Origin: Typha latifolia
Lineage: Eukaryota; Streptophyta; Magnoliopsida; Poales; Typhaceae
Length of the DNA: 64,000 nucleotides
Direction: 5' to 3'
Assembly: GCA_019914945.1 (NCBI GenBank)
Contig: CM034102.1
Span: 17,101,501 to 17,165,500 of the forward strand
Of this stretch, positions 1 through 17,368 are shown piece by piece. How positions within the stretch are numbered: the stretch's first letter is position 1; every line of letters starts with the position of its first letter. Position numbers and translations under genes: made by a program. The notes under the pieces were generated by a model. That model was not told the DNA's origin. It made no database searches and was given only the letters and a program-made list of their open reading frames with translations.

Positions 1-1206
1 TTTTTACAGTGGTACTAGAGAACAAGCACAAGGGGACGCTAAGGAAAGAGATAAAGAGGGTGAGGGTGGCTCGTGATGATGACGCGAGGTTCGGCGTTAG
101 CTTTTGAGACCGAAGAGGGGGGAGCCTCGTGGAGCAGGCACGAGGGGAGAGGATTGGTGGGTGTGGGTTTGGGTTTGGGTGTGGGTGTGGGTGGAGTGCG
201 TGCCTGCGTGGGGGAATACGAGGAAGAGTCCAGTCATCGTGTCCGACAGCTGTCATCGTGTTGGCAAATAAGGCTGACAGACTTTTTTTATTAAAAAAAA
301 AAAGAAAAAGAAAAATTCAACTATTTTCTTCTGGTGCGGATACGAGGCAAGATATGATGATTAATACGCAATTTATGAACTTGGACCCCACAACATATAT
401 AATTATGCATTACTCCCCTTCAGGAAATTAGTGCAACGTGCAACTAAATAATAACTTATTAGTGTAGATATACTTATTCGCATTTCTCCCTCCTCTCACT
501 TCATATATTTAAATTATTTAAATTTAATAATAAGATAAAATTATTACAACACCTATTAACTCTAATAACAGTTAAACTCTACTCTCGCTCTCTTAGTAAC
601 ACTTAGAAGTTAGAACAACACCTATTATTTCAATTTACTTTTTTTTTTCACGTTATGAAAATTTTCTATTTGTACATTTTAATTATGTAATATAAAATAA
701 CACCAATTTTTTGGTACAATTTTATTATTCTCTATTATTTTAATGTTAATTTTATTTTACGTCAATTGTAATTACTATTTCTTGTAGTAGTATACAACTA
801 AATATTAGAATAAGTATAAACTCTCTACTAGTATAAAATATTATAATAATTCTTCTAGCCCTGAATTCTCACTTCTCTCTAATATACATTTTCCAGTATT
901 AAATTTCAACCGGCAGTCACAACTCCAAACAAAACTTTATCATCTAATTTATCAGGCTCCCTAGAAATATAACTGAATCAGACTGTAAAAGGTACAAGGA
1001 AAGAACCAGCATAGAATACATCAGCCATCTTATGAAGCCTTGGAAGTGATTTCTTTGGAGTTTCCATGAACAAACATCGATTGGCTCACTAGCTTGTTTC
1101 ATCTTATAAACAATGAAACTTACTGAAGTCATTATATTTACAAGGTTGATCAGCTCAGCTACTTTCATACCAAGTGCATAGCAGGAATCTCTGCAAAGTA
1201 TCATCA
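1..1206. other. Left edge, no gene supported
   Basis: Positions 1-300 are GC-rich and, read on the minus strand, look like a pyrimidine-rich 5' leader of a gene lying off the left edge. They contain a short GGGTTT/GGGTGT run near 165-195. Positions 300-900 are AT-rich with nothing recognisable. About 940-1206 is probably the 3' UTR of the acetyltransferase gene that ends at 1207. No open frame here resembles a known protein. Confidence 0.4.
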
Positions 1207-6592
<5,386 letters not shown>

Positions 6593-7310
6593 CGGTGGAC
6601 GAGAACTAGGGCACAATCGCGGAGATGGAGCGACGAAGATGTGGATAGGCTGTGGCTGGTTAACGGCGTGCTAAATATCGACTTGGACTGGGCTTTATAA
6701 GCTTTCCGGCCCGGCCTTTGCAAAGATGGGCTTAATGAGTTCTTATTCTTATGGATCGACTTTAGTAATGAGTTTAGGGTATCAACGGGCCGAACACGAG
6801 CGAGCTGAGTCTTACTCGTGCTTGTCTTAAAATTAAATTTATCCAACTCAAACACAAGCCAAGTTTAAAAACAGCGAGCTGAAATTCTAGTTTGTGTCCA
6901 TCTCGAAAAAACTTTCAAAGTGGAACAGAGTTATTAGAGAAGTGTCTATCTAGTGTAAAAATTAAACACACTTAATTTTAAAAGCTCAATCATGTATATA
7001 TATATATATATATATATTCTAGTTATAAAAACTTTCAAAATGGAACAGAATTTTTTGGAGCATGCAAGATTGACAGTCTAGTTAGTTATGAGTGATTCTC
7101 GTTGCAATTAACAAGTATGGGCTGGGGCCCGTATGAAGCCCATTAGTTTGGGACCTGACCCTCCAAATAAGCTACATAATAGAGGGGCCTTTTTTTTGTG
7201 TGTAAAATTAGCACTGAGACATAATTGATAAATATATTCCTGTATTTATTATGTGATCCATAATATGACAATTATGCGACAATTAGATCAAAGAATGCAA
7301 ATAAAAATGA
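6593..7310. other. Intergenic, with (TA)n and a degenerate repeat
   Basis: This spans the HAM-like promoter and the 3' flank of the FAD gene. A (TA)n tract lies at about 6995-7017. Positions 6785-6905 carry GAGCTGA/CGAGCGAGCT motifs like those at 58125-58330, which suggests a dispersed repeat family. No gene is seen. Confidence 0.4.
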
Positions 7311-8815
7311 TCATACGGCTGAGATCTTCCTATCCCTAACCATCGCCTCCGCAGCTCTCCTCCCGGCGACCAACGCCCCATCAAACGTGGCCCAGCTCCA
7401 GTGGTCGCCACACATGTACACCCCATCGTCCACCCTCGGGTCCCTCCCTATCGGATCCGTCGGCGGTGTCTGATTCGGCTGGGCGAACCCGATCCGATAA
7501 GTCCTCAGATGCTTCCACTCGCTAACCTCGCCATCCCCAAACCACTCCCCGAGTTCCCGTACCACCTCCGCCGTCAGATCCTCATCCGACCGATCCAGAA
7601 ACGCCCCGACCAGCGACACAGAGACGAGAACTTTTCCCTTTGGCGCGTACGAGGGGGCCACGTTGGTCACGAAGAACATATTGTTCACGATCCCCTTACC
7701 CGATCCGTTTAGGATGAGTATCGGGTCCTTGATCGCCGCCCGATCCGCAGAGAAGTATAAACACGTGGTACTCCGGGGAGGCCTTTTAATTTTATCTCCT
7801 GTTTGGACAAAAAGAAAAGGAAAATTATTTTCTCAATTTTTTTTAATTTTTTTTAACGTTCTCTCCCTTCAAACGTGGCGGTAGTCTTACCCGGTTCTGA
7901 TGGGAACGCTTGGGGAAGAAGCCTCTTGGCCTCGGGTTGATCGACGGCTACGATTACTCCCAAATCAGCGGTGATGATATCGCCGTTTTCGAGTGTTACG
8001 GAGGCAGGGGCGGAGGTCACGGGATCGACGGCGACTACACGGGTGTTGAGGCGGATGGAGGATTGCGGGAGGCGGTCGGCGATTTGGAGCGGGATGGAGG
8101 CGATGCCGGCGGCGGGGAGGGCGTTGTCCCCCAGGGCGAGTTGCTTGAAGACGAGATCGAAGAGGCGGGAGGTGGTGGAGAGGTCTTTGTCGAAGAAGAT
8201 CCCGGCGAAGAAGGGGCGGAGGAAACGGTCGATCATGGAATGGGAGAAGCCGAGTGAGACGAGGTGGTCGTAGACGGAGGTCTCGGAGTTGGAGAGTAGG
8301 AGATCGTCGGGGGTTATAGCGGCACGAAGGCGGTGGAAGGCGACGAGTAGCTTGTCGGCGAAGGAGCCGATGGGGTTGAGGAGGGAGGAGAGGGAGCGGA
8401 GGGGAAAGCGGAAGGGGTCGGAGAGGAGGTGGAACTCGCCGGAGTGGAAGACGAGGGCACCGGGGTAGAAGGGCTGGAGGCTGAGGGAGGGGAAGTGGAG
8501 GAGGCGGCGGAGCTCGGGGAGGGAGGTGAGGAAGATCTGGAAGCCGCGGTCGAGGAGGAAAGAGTCGAGCCGGTCGGTGCGGACGCGGCCGCCGACGGAG
8601 TCGGAGGAGTCGAGGAGAAGGAATGGGACCGAGAGGGAGGAAAGGTGGGTGGCGGCGGCGAGGCCGGAGAGGCCGCCGCCGACGATGACGGCGCCGGGGT
8701 GGGAGGTTACAGTAGGAGTAGAAGAGAGGGAGGCGCGAGGTGGGGTGGAGAGGGGACGGTAATGGGGTTTGAAGGGAGGAGGAAAGAAATGGGGAGGAGG
8801 TTGGAGAAGATTCAT
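7311..8815 (-). CDS. FAD-dependent amine-oxidase-like oxidoreductase, plastid type
   Basis: Two exons, 8815-7891 and 7798-7311, joined through a 92-bp intron (CCGG/GTAAGA ... AACAG/GAG), give 470 residues. Residues 1-35 are rich in Pro, Ser, His and Arg with no acids, as in a chloroplast transit peptide. A dinucleotide-binding motif VIVGGGLSGLAAATHL follows at about 43, then VGGRVRTD, both typical of the amine oxidase / phytoene-desaturase superfamily. The C-terminal exon has the second FAD-contact region VDDGVYMCGDHW...GALVAGRRAAEAM. The plant homologue I recall (At3g09580-like, about 477 aa) is described only as a FAD/NAD(P)-binding oxidoreductase, so the substrate is unknown. Exon 1 is much richer in GC than its surroundings, which creates long open frames on the other strand. 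The gene points away from the laccase gene, with 860 bp between their starts. Confidence 0.88.
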
Positions 8816-9675
8816 GGAGTTGGGTTGGAGAAGATAGTCGGCGACGAAGGAAGAGGAGGTGGAGGAGCGAAGTGGGACATGGAAATGGTTCGGATCACGC
8901 CTTATCCGTTATCCAAAAAGAAAGGAGCACGTACACGGAGAAAGGGAGCGTTAACGTCTGGTCAATAATGCAAATTTGCAGCGGGTTAATGGGCTTGGAT
9001 GTCAATGCTGCGATTTGTGATCCGAACCCGGGGAGGCACGAGGTAAGCATTCATCACAGTTTTTTGATTAATAAAGCAAAGCATTAAGGATTAGGAGATT
9101 ATATGATAGGATTTGCCTTCTATAGCCATGCAATTCTTGTTCCTATTCTGTATCAGATGGCAAACAAGATAATGCCTTTGGGTGCTAAATTTGTTACCTG
9201 CCATCTTAATTCATGGCCTGGTCTAAACACCTATAGGCTATAGATATAGTTAAATATTCCAACCACCAAAGCACTCACAGCCCAAGTGACAGTTACTATC
9301 AAGAACTTGCATGTTTATGTGATATAAGGGATCAGAGCTAAGTTCTAGTAGGGACTTGAGAATGTTCTACTATGATGCTTCTCTGTGGCCCATAAATCTG
9401 TTTAACTTCATGTTCCCCCAGTCAAATCCATTAGAGTACTATAACCAAGTATGGCAGGCTTACAGAAGCTCTCCAATTAACCTGGACAATCCATGTATAA
9501 AGCCATGGATGAGAGCAATTCGATCTCATCTCTCGGGTGCAACGTCTCCATCATGCACCCCACTTATAACCAGTCTTAAATAAAATGCACTCACCTCGAA
9601 TCCACTATATAAACTCCATTAACCCAAATACCACCAGACTATATATATGGTTTAGACTTCTTCTACAACTAAGAG
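8816..9675. promoter_or_regulatory. Divergent promoter region, FAD enzyme and laccase
   Basis: This is the intergenic region between two genes transcribed outward. On the plus strand a TATATAAA box lies at 9606-9613, about 65 bp before the laccase ATG. No comparable TATA box is clear for the FAD gene. I saw no convincing AC element (MYB site) typical of lignin genes. Confidence 0.5.
9606..9613 (+). promoter_or_regulatory. TATA box of the laccase gene
   Basis: The octamer TATATAAA lies 63-70 bp upstream of the laccase start codon (9676). This leaves room for a short 5' UTR with transcription starting near 9640. Confidence 0.55.
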
Positions 9676-12354
9676 ATGAAGTGCTTTTGCCTTCAGCTGC
9701 TGCTACTGCTGCATGGGCTACTACTATTTTGCCCAGTTTGTTCCATGACCCATTACCATGTTTTCAATGTTAGTCTATTCTCTCTACTGAATCTTATTAG
9801 GTTATGGGATCAGTTAATTTTCTGCTCAAAATGCACCTTAATTTATGGTTGATGTGTGTTGTGAAATGTCCAAGGTTGAAGAAGCTCCTTACACTCGGCT
9901 GTGTAGAACAAAAAGGATATTGACAGTTAATGGGAAGTTTCCTGGCCAAACTTTGTATGTTGAGAAAGGAGATACAATGGTGGTCAAGGTCTCCAATCAT
10001 GTAAAAGGGAACATCACTATCCACTGGTATACACTGCATCAATTAGAGAAAGTGCCTTAAATTTATTCTACATATATTTTGCGAGTTTAAATTATTATTA
10101 TACTTTGTGATTATAGAAATGAATAGTGTGACTAGACTTGATCTTTGAGTCTATTCTAACATATATGTATTTTATCAAGTAGGCATGGAGCCAAGCAACC
10201 AAGGAATCCATGGTCAGATGGCCCAGCATACATCACACAATGCCCAATCCATCCTGGAGGTAGCTTCAACTACACCGTCATCTTCTCCACGGAAGAAGGA
10301 ACTTTATGGTGGCATGCACATAATGATTTCAATCGAGCCACCATCCATGGCGCCATCGTAGTGTATCCGAAACCAGGGACTGGATACCCCTACCCAAGGC
10401 CCGATGAAGAGCTCGTAATCATACTTGGTTTGTACTTTCTCTCTTCTTCCAAAATTTTCTATATCAAATGAGTGTCTCAGTGTGTTTGGTTCCATTCTTG
10501 CACTTAAGTGGTCATTAACTTCCAGTGATCACAGAAACAACCTAGTCAGTAATAAAGATAAGACTGAATATTGTATCCTGCAACAGCGGGGACTCGTGTA
10601 TCATTATAGGCCAGAACGAGTACATTTTGGAGAAGAAGAAAAATAATGAGGGCTAAGATTATTTTCTCTAAACAGGAGAGTGGTGGAAGGAGGACGTGGA
10701 TTTGGTATTCAGGAGAGCACTTGAAACAGGAGGAAACTACAACAGATCAGATGCATATACCATTAATGGCCAACCAGGAGACGTCTTCCCTTGCTCATCC
10801 CCTGGTCTCTCTCTATCTCTCAATTAAATATATAGGTTAATGAATTCAACTTAATTACTGTGTCGAGAAAATATATTAACAGGCAGGTAAACAAATATAT
10901 ATAGTAGATTGAATGAAATTTTGGTCACGATGTATTTATATGGAAGTACTGCTAGCTAGTTATATATGAACTTTTAGCTCTTCCCCCTTAATTATTCTTC
11001 TACTGCAACTATTTCTCCTGCAGGAACCTTCAGAATGCTAGTAGAACATGGAAAGACATATCTCCTCCGAGTTGTGAATGCAGCGATGAGCACCGGGCTC
11101 TTCTTCGCAGTCTCTCATCATCGAATCACCATCGTTGGATCAGATGGAAGCTACACCAAACCTTTAACAACAGACTACATGTTAATATTCCCAGGGGAGA
11201 CCATGGACTTTCTGCTTGAAGCTAACCAATCTCCTAACAACTTATACTACATGGCCGCAAGAGCCTTTCAGTTCCTCCCCGCTGCCACCATCGACAACAC
11301 CACCACCACTGCCATCCTTGAATACCTCTCCAATGGCAGCTTTCAATCTGCCACTCCTCTCCTTCCACAACTTCCCTACTACAACGATACTGCCGCCGCT
11401 ACTAACTTCACCTTCTCGCTCCGCAGTTTAGCAAGTGAGGAGCACCCAATTGATGTACCATCAACATTCGACGATCTGGTGTTCATGACAGTCTCTGTTA
11501 ATGAGCTTGCCTGTCGCCAAAGTTCATGCGCAGGTCCTAACGGCACAAGACTAGCGGCAAGCCTTAACAATATTAGCTTTGTGAACCCTGCCATTGATAT
11601 ATTACAAGCATACCATAGAAGGAATTTTGGAGTTTTTGGTGCAAATTTCCCTAGCAGGCCCCCTTACTTTTATAATTTCACAGCAGAAGACCAGCCACTG
11701 AGCCTCCTGATGCCAAGTAAGGGGACAGAGGTGAGATTTGTGGAATATGGAAGAAGTGTGGAGGTGGTGTTCCAAGGGACTTCCTTGGTGCTAGCAGAGA
11801 GCCACCCGATGCACTTGCATGGCTACAGCTTCTATGTGATAGGATGGGGCTTTGGTAATTTTGATAAGAGAAGGGATCCTTTGAGATATAATTTGAAGGA
11901 TCCTCCATTGAAGAACACTATTGGGATTCCAAGAGATGGATGGGTGGCCATCAGATTTGCTGCTAATAATCCTGGTGAGTTCCAAATTACTCGAAAGTAG
12001 GTTATAAAATTGTTCTTTTTCCTTCCTGTTTCCTTCTTTTTCTTGTGTATAGAAATGATGTGAGAAGAAATGTATGAGAAAATTGAAGAAACAAGTTCGG
12101 CCAAAATTATCTCAATTATAATAACTCAAAGTCAACAGATCAAATGCTACATGTAAGAATTATAAAAGCTCGTTATAAATAATGTTATGATCTTTATCCT
12201 TTATCTTGTATTGTGATCAGGTGTTTGGTTCCTGCACTGCCATCTGGAGAGGCATATGATATGGGGAATGGATACTGTTTTCATAGTGAAGGATGGTGCT
12301 CCTCCATCTGCCAAGCTGCTACCTCCACCTCCATATATGCCTCCTTGCTCCTAA
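9676..12354 (+). CDS. Laccase (secreted multicopper oxidase)
   Basis: Six exons: 9676-9768, 9875-10026, 10183-10427, 10676-10804, 11024-11974 and 12221-12354, all in phase, give 567 residues, the normal plant laccase length. A hydrophobic signal peptide (about 1-24, Leu-rich) indicates secretion to the cell wall. All four copper signatures are present: HWHG (His81/His83, codon split by intron 2), WWHAH (His126/His128), [10 protein letters not shown] (467-476) and [12 protein letters not shown] (529-540). Many N-glycosylation sequons occur in the large exon 5. Plant laccases oxidise monolignols and other phenolics with oxygen. The residue at the position of the T1 axial ligand is Met540, where many plant laccases have Leu. 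The start is the ATG just before the signal peptide. The specific LAC number cannot be assigned from the sequence alone. Confidence 0.95.
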
Positions 12355-12692
12355 TGAGAGTACACACAATAACCTCACATCATCTAAAATAAATACGATA
12401 GAGGGTTCATAAATGCAAGGATGTAGATCTTCTTCGAACTTTTATTACTGATTGAAGCATTTTGAGCGGTATTTAATGCTTTATTATGTGTGGGAAATTG
12501 CATCGAATCAAGTTAAATTCATTTGTTGTTTACTTTGTGTGTGATTTACTCATGATTGGGTCTCTCAGGAGCAGCCCAAAATGGAAAGCAAGAGAAGCCC
12601 AAAATTGGATGTTTAAAATTTGAAGCCCAAATTAGTTTAGTTCTTTGGAAGCAAAATCTAGGAAAATTTTAATCCGTTTTGGATCGGGATTT
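12355..12692. other. Laccase 3' flank
   Basis: This AT-rich stretch between the laccase stop and the tRNA gene probably includes the laccase 3' UTR. A TTTT run on the minus strand near 12665-12670 could end Pol III transcription of the adjacent tRNA. Nothing else is seen. Confidence 0.35.
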
Positions 12693-12764
12693 TGAACCCG
12701 ACGTGAATCGAACACGCAACCTTCTGATCTGGAGTCAGACGCGCTACCATTGCGCCACGGATCC
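12693..12764 (-). tRNA. tRNA-Trp (CCA)
   Basis: A 72-nt nuclear tRNA on the minus strand starts GGATCCGTGGCGCAATGG. The anticodon stem-loop is CTGACTCCAGATCAG, giving anticodon CCA. The T loop is GTTCGATTC, and the acceptor stem GGATCCG pairs with CGGGTTC. Both internal promoter boxes are intact, there is no intron, and no CCA tail is encoded. A CAA triplet just upstream (TTTCAACC) matches the usual initiation context of plant tRNA genes. The gene looks functional. Confidence 0.96.
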
Positions 12765-12804
12765 GGTTGAAATTTGATCCATATATTTTATATATATACT
12801 AAAA

Positions 12805-13570
12805 TTTCATTTTTTTTTTCAGAAAAAGAAAACTTTATTCAAAATGGACGAGGAGGCTAAAATGTTACACCCTTTACCCCTCCTCTATGTGTAGTCATAA
12901 CTTCTTTGCCCAAAATTGAGATGAAATCAGGGATGATTGAGTCCTCCCACTAAAACACAGAGATGTTCTAGAATAATTAGCTAGCCAGTTAATTACAAAA
13001 TTAGCCTCTCTAAAAATATAGTTTATCATCACTTTGCTAAAATTAGAGAGTAAATGCTTAATGTCCTCAATCAAAGTTTTTCATGGCCCAGCTATCTCCC
13101 CCCTTTCCTTATGGTCTACACCATCATTAAGGAGTTAGTCTCAATATATAGATTGCTGATCTTTAGAGCTTTAGCATAATTTAAAGGCTCTCTAATAATT
13201 TAAGCCTCAGCGTAAATAGCCGTCTGACATTTGATTGGAGCTCCACTTGCAAGAAGAATATCAACATCAGAATCCCTAAAAGTCCACCCTCCTCCGCCAT
13301 TGTTAGTAGTTGGGACAAATGAACCATCACAGTTTAGCTTGACCTAGTGTCGCCGAGTGGGTTCAGTTTCCGATCTTTTGTCAATAGAGTGAAAATAATC
13401 CATAGTCATTAGCACCATGTTTCTCCAACAAGAGTAAGTAGAAAAATTCTTTTATAGTTCTTGGATTCATATCATCACAAATCCTAGCTGTAGTCTCTCA
13501 CCTCAATAGATATGTTTGCCACCATATCTATTCGAAAATTATTGCACTAAGAGCGAATTAGTCGCTATGC
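12805..13570 (-). mobile_element. Decayed LINE: RNase H end of ORF2 and poly(A) tail
   Basis: Read on the minus strand, about 13385-12880 encodes a broken RNase H domain of the kind found at the end of plant LINE ORF2 (RVT_3). VKLNCDGSF follows a TAG where Trp is expected. GGGGWTFRDSD and later AEA come next, then DIKHLLSNFSKVMINYIF and REANFVINWLAN. Several in-frame stops interrupt the frame. A segment reading NAIIFE-like lies further upstream, near 13550. On the same strand the 3' end near 12830 reads AATAAAGTTTTC and then an A-rich tail, a typical LINE 3' terminus. The element is 5'-truncated and dead. It ends about 40 bp from the tRNA-Trp gene. Confidence 0.8.
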
Positions 13571-14158
13571 ACGTGATGAGTATATATGTGCCATTTGTCC
13601 TCATTAGGTTAAAAAGAAAATTTATTACTACAATGTGATATTAAAGATAAATAAAGGAGAATTTTGAGGGTGTTTTTTTTATAACTCTTATCCCTCTTAA
13701 TAATAATGTTAATCTTCCCATATATTGAGCGAAATAATATTTGAATAGAGTAGAACCAGGGGTGATCTAGGTTTTCTCTTGTCCCCTTCAAAGTTAAAAC
13801 CACTCCACATTTCCAATTTTTTGTTTAATATAATTTTCTTCGTTTCTAAGCACATTCTGTAAAGGTTTTCAACCATCCTATTCGATTCCGGAATCGTTTT
13901 GTATGTCAATCGGAGCTCTTTCTTCAACTGTTGGCATCTCTATCTTTGAATCACGGTTTGGAACCTTGTTTTTGATCTAGATCTGCGATGGTGGTGCGAC
14001 AAAATCACCTCTTTTATTGCAAAATATATCTTTTTAGCCTCATGGGTCGTTGATCTCTTCTTCTTCTTCTTCTTCTTCTTCTTCTTCTTCTTCTTCTTCT
14101 TCTCCTTCTTCTTCTTCTTCTTAGCTTTCGTTTGGGTGTTTTTTTTTTTCGAAAAAAG
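13571..14158. other. SBH upstream region with (CTT)n tract
   Basis: This AT-rich stretch contains a 70-bp (CTT)n tract at about 14053-14122, just before the hydroxylase ATG at 14159, so it probably lies in the 5' UTR. A minus-strand open frame at 13709-13927 has no recognisable similarity and is probably chance. Confidence 0.4.
14053..14122 (+). repeat. (CTT)n microsatellite in SBH leader
   Basis: About 23 near-perfect CTT/TTC triplets end 37 bp before the start codon at 14159. Pyrimidine-rich leaders are common in plant genes, and this one is likely length-polymorphic. Confidence 0.8.
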
Positions 14159-15979
14159 ATGGTCTTTTGGGAAGGCTATATGAGCGATGAGCTAATGGGC
14201 ACATTTGCCCCGATCGTAGTGTACTGGCTCTACGCCGGCATGTATCAGCTTTTGCCGCCATTAGATCAATACAGGTTGCATACCCGCAAAGAGGAAGATC
14301 AGAAGAATTTGGTGCCCTTGTCGGCCGTGATCAAGGGAGTTTTGATCCAACAGCTAGCGCAAGCCACGGTTGCTCAACTGCTGTTCTTGGTGAGAATTAG
14401 AAGCTATACTACCCCAGTTTTCTTGGTATTTTTGATATATTGCTAGTTGAGTGGTCTGTTAAGATATCACTTTTAGGAAATGGTTGTATGCGAAATTAGG
14501 CCAATGTGGTGGAAATTTTTTTTTGTTTTTGTTTTAGAATGTGGGATGATAAGGTTAGAGCATATCTATAGGAAGTGGGATCTCATACGTGTGTATGTTT
14601 TGAAGGGAATTCTTCACTTGGTTAGCTTAAGTTGCATGCATTATTTGCAAATATTAGATGATTTTGTGCAAATTACTGCTACAACTTTTCTTTTGGAAAG
14701 TGTAGAGTAATGTGTCATGAACTCATGATATTCATCAAAATCATTGAATCACTCAATATACATAGAGTAAGATAAGAATATGAGAAATTGTGCTTGGGTT
14801 ATGAATGAGTTCAGCACAACATGCTGCAGGAAGCTGATAGAGCTGAAAATTCTTCATTTAAGAATGCGTATCATCATGCATGTTTATACTTTATAGCTTA
14901 ATCTATTACCCCAAGTGCCATATGACTTTCATGAAATAAGTAATTTTATAAGGCGCGCCAACTTGATGTGGTTTTGTAGATGTTCCAAGCCTTATTTAAG
15001 AGGCAAAGCATAGGGTATTAGCTTTCTGAAGGAGGCAAATATGCATCACGGATTTCTTTCTGGAAGGTCATAAATAAGTTTTCATGTTGAAAGGATATGT
15101 TGGCCGAGGAGACATGTAACGTTAGCATTAATAGCTCATAGAACATTAGATTGCAAACAGATATTAATTTTGCTGGTACCTTGGTGTCGCATATACAGAT
15201 ATACTTGATTTGAATGTGTAGCAAATTTGGTGAAGTTTATTACTTGAGATTTATGAGCAATGTGTCATTCTCATCAAATAAGTAGTGAGGTCATCTTTGC
15301 CTACGCACGCATTTGAGTGTCGAAATTCCAATTGGTGCTTCAATTATATGATCTAAATGCTTCAAAATTTTGTAAGACGCTTGTTTCACTTGTACTATCT
15401 GAGGATCTTTATTCAATTCCTCCTCATTTGTTGCAGGTAACTTCTAAGGGAAGTTCAACAGAGATCATAGCCCAACCACCTATTGTAGTTCTGCTCATCC
15501 AAATCTTCATGGCGATGCTAGTGATGGACACATGGCAATATTTTGTGCACCGATACATGCACCAGAACAAGTTTCTATACCGCCATATTCACTCCCAGCA
15601 TCATCGACTGGTTGTTCCCTACGCTATTGGGGCACTTTACAATCATCCATTGGAGGGTCTCCTTTTGGACACCTTTGGTGGGGCCATATCCTTCCTAATT
15701 TCTGGGATGACAGCAAGGACTGCTGCCTTTTTCTTCTGCTTTGCTGTGATCAAGACTGTCGATGATCATTGCGGCCTTTGGCTGCCGGGTAACATCTTCC
15801 ACCTCATTTTTCAGAACAACACTGCATATCATGATATACATCATCAGCTTCAGGGGTTGAAGTATAATTACTCGCAACCTTTCTTCTCGATCTGGGACAA
15901 AATATTAGGGACCCACATGCCCTTCAGCTTAATCAGCCGCCGAGAAGGGGGGTTAGAGGCAAAGCCATTGAAAGACTAG
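14159..15979 (+). CDS. SBH1: Sphinganine C4-monooxygenase (fatty acid hydroxylase superfamily)
   Basis: Two exons, 14159-14389 and 15437-15979, in phase around a 1-kb intron, give 257 residues, the SBH family size. The enzyme is a di-iron ER membrane protein that hydroxylates C4 of sphinganine to make phytosphingosine. The three histidine clusters are clear: HRYMH (115-119), HSQHH (129-133) and HDIHH (209-213). Hydrophobic spans lie at about 10-30, 60-78 and 90-110. The N-terminal exon carries the conserved MSDELMG...YRLH region. A second, clearly related gene lies at 58908-59794 on the opposite strand. The start ATG follows the (CTT)n leader and fits other SBH proteins. Confidence 0.93.
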
Positions 15980-16993
15980 CATGAGCTCTGACCAGTACAT
16001 TACAAATTCCAATGAAGCGCACACTTCCGAGTTCCCTAATCAGAAATCGAATTGTGCAGTAGTTGTCAAACTTGAGCTACAACCCAAGATGGGGTGGTGC
16101 TTCACATGGATTGCTTGTTCTTTTAAGTCTAGCCAGCAGTAGCTGTTTATCTGTTATTTGGAGGAAGTCCCTCCCTTTGTTTTTCACTTCTATCCTTTCG
16201 TTTTTCTTGACATGTAAGAGTTCGGCATCTCCATTGCTCACAGCCGATGTGCTGAACCTGGATATTGCCTTTGGTATGTCTCTTATTATTTGCCGAGAAT
16301 GATGACATCTGTTTGCTTAAGTTCGTGCTTGTCTTCCTCCAGCAGAACAATGAATTTGTATTAAGGAAGACATTATTTTAATCTCTACATATTGATGCAA
16401 GATTTAGTCAATGGAAAGTAATCGCTTTAGTAAATGCCTCTTATTGTTGGATTTGGTGCATCTCATGTTTGTACTTTTAGATGAGAGGATCTGATGTGCA
16501 TTAACAAATCAAATACTATCGATCGTGGTTGCGAGTGATGAGAAGTTTATTTACCTCACTTATTTCAACACCAAAAAATTAATATGCCACCAATCATCCA
16601 AGGATATATAAAGTTCCATAAAATAAACTATTGGAAGTTTTTTTTCTTTTTCCTAGTTGTTGGATGCCATTTCCTCTGCTCCTCCAGCTGACGATCATTT
16701 GTAGTGCTGATACACAACTTTTGTCAACACCATCATCAAGTAATAAATTCAACATTTGTAATTGTGAATTTAGAAAGAAAGAAAGAAGACGAGAAGTCAC
16801 TTTTTATTGTAGTATTAATCCAATGAATTGGAGTTAAAAGTATACAGACTCACTTCTTATTCTCCTAGACTATGCCATGTTTGATAAAAAGAACACACCT
16901 TTTTTCCCCCATTAAATGTAATACATATTAACAAACCCATCAAAACAAATCTAAAAAAGACGACAACTTTAAGATCCACAGATCTTATTCACC
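15980..16993. other. Intergenic between converging genes
   Basis: The 3' flanks of the SBH gene (plus) and the SAUR gene (minus) meet here. I see only short open frames without similarity and AT-rich sequence. Confidence 0.4.
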
Positions 16994-17368
16994 TCAGTTA
17001 TCCTGAGAATAGAACTCTATTATCTCCCTCAGATTAAGAAGGAATGTAGAAGAAGAGGAACGGGAGCGATCATCGCACACCAACCACAGCAAGTGCTCGA
17101 AGAGGATGGCGTCGACGTCGACAAAGATGGCATCTTTCCGCTTCGACTCCCAATTCCTCACCATCTCCATTAGAACCCGGAATGGGTACTTGTCGAGAAC
17201 AAAGGAGTCGACGAAGAACACCCTCTTCTCCTTGCCCACCACCACCCTCACCGGCGACGAGACCTTCTCGCCGGCCCCGGCGATCCGGTGGTATCCGACG
17301 GGCCACCGGAGGAAGAGGCAGCAGCCCATCGGAGTCGGTTGGGATGTCGGATCGCGGTGAGGAGGCAT
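16994..17368 (-). CDS. SAUR family protein (small auxin-up RNA)
   Basis: This single-exon gene of 124 codons has the SAUR layout: a variable N-terminus, then the core with VRVVVGKEKRVFFVD, YPFRVLMEM and the FEHLLWLV region. The C-terminus is a Ser-rich segment and NLREIIEFYSQDN. SAURs of the PP2C.D-inhibiting group promote cell expansion after auxin; other members differ in role, so function here is inferred from family only. The lack of introns is typical. Upstream (17369-17470) the minus strand shows a pyrimidine-rich leader with several CTT/CCT runs. The subgroup looks like the SAUR32/71-like larger members, with low certainty. Confidence 0.85.
   Translation of the reverse strand: MPPHRDPTSQPTPMGCCLFLRWPVGYHRIAGAGEKVSSPVRVVVGKEKRVFFVDSFVLDKYPFRVLMEMVRNWESKRKDAIFVDVDAILFEHLLWLVCDDRSRSSSSTFLLNLREIIEFYSQDN

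Noticed and set aside
7910..8968. Long plus-strand open frames (up to 179 codons) opposite the FAD gene
   Set aside because: They mirror the GC-rich exon of the FAD oxidoreductase and consist of Gly/Glu/Arg-rich low-complexity sequence with no family similarity.
13609..13927. Minus frames of 64 and 72 codons upstream of the SBH gene
   Set aside because: AT-rich, no similarity, and not aligned with the nearby LINE frames.
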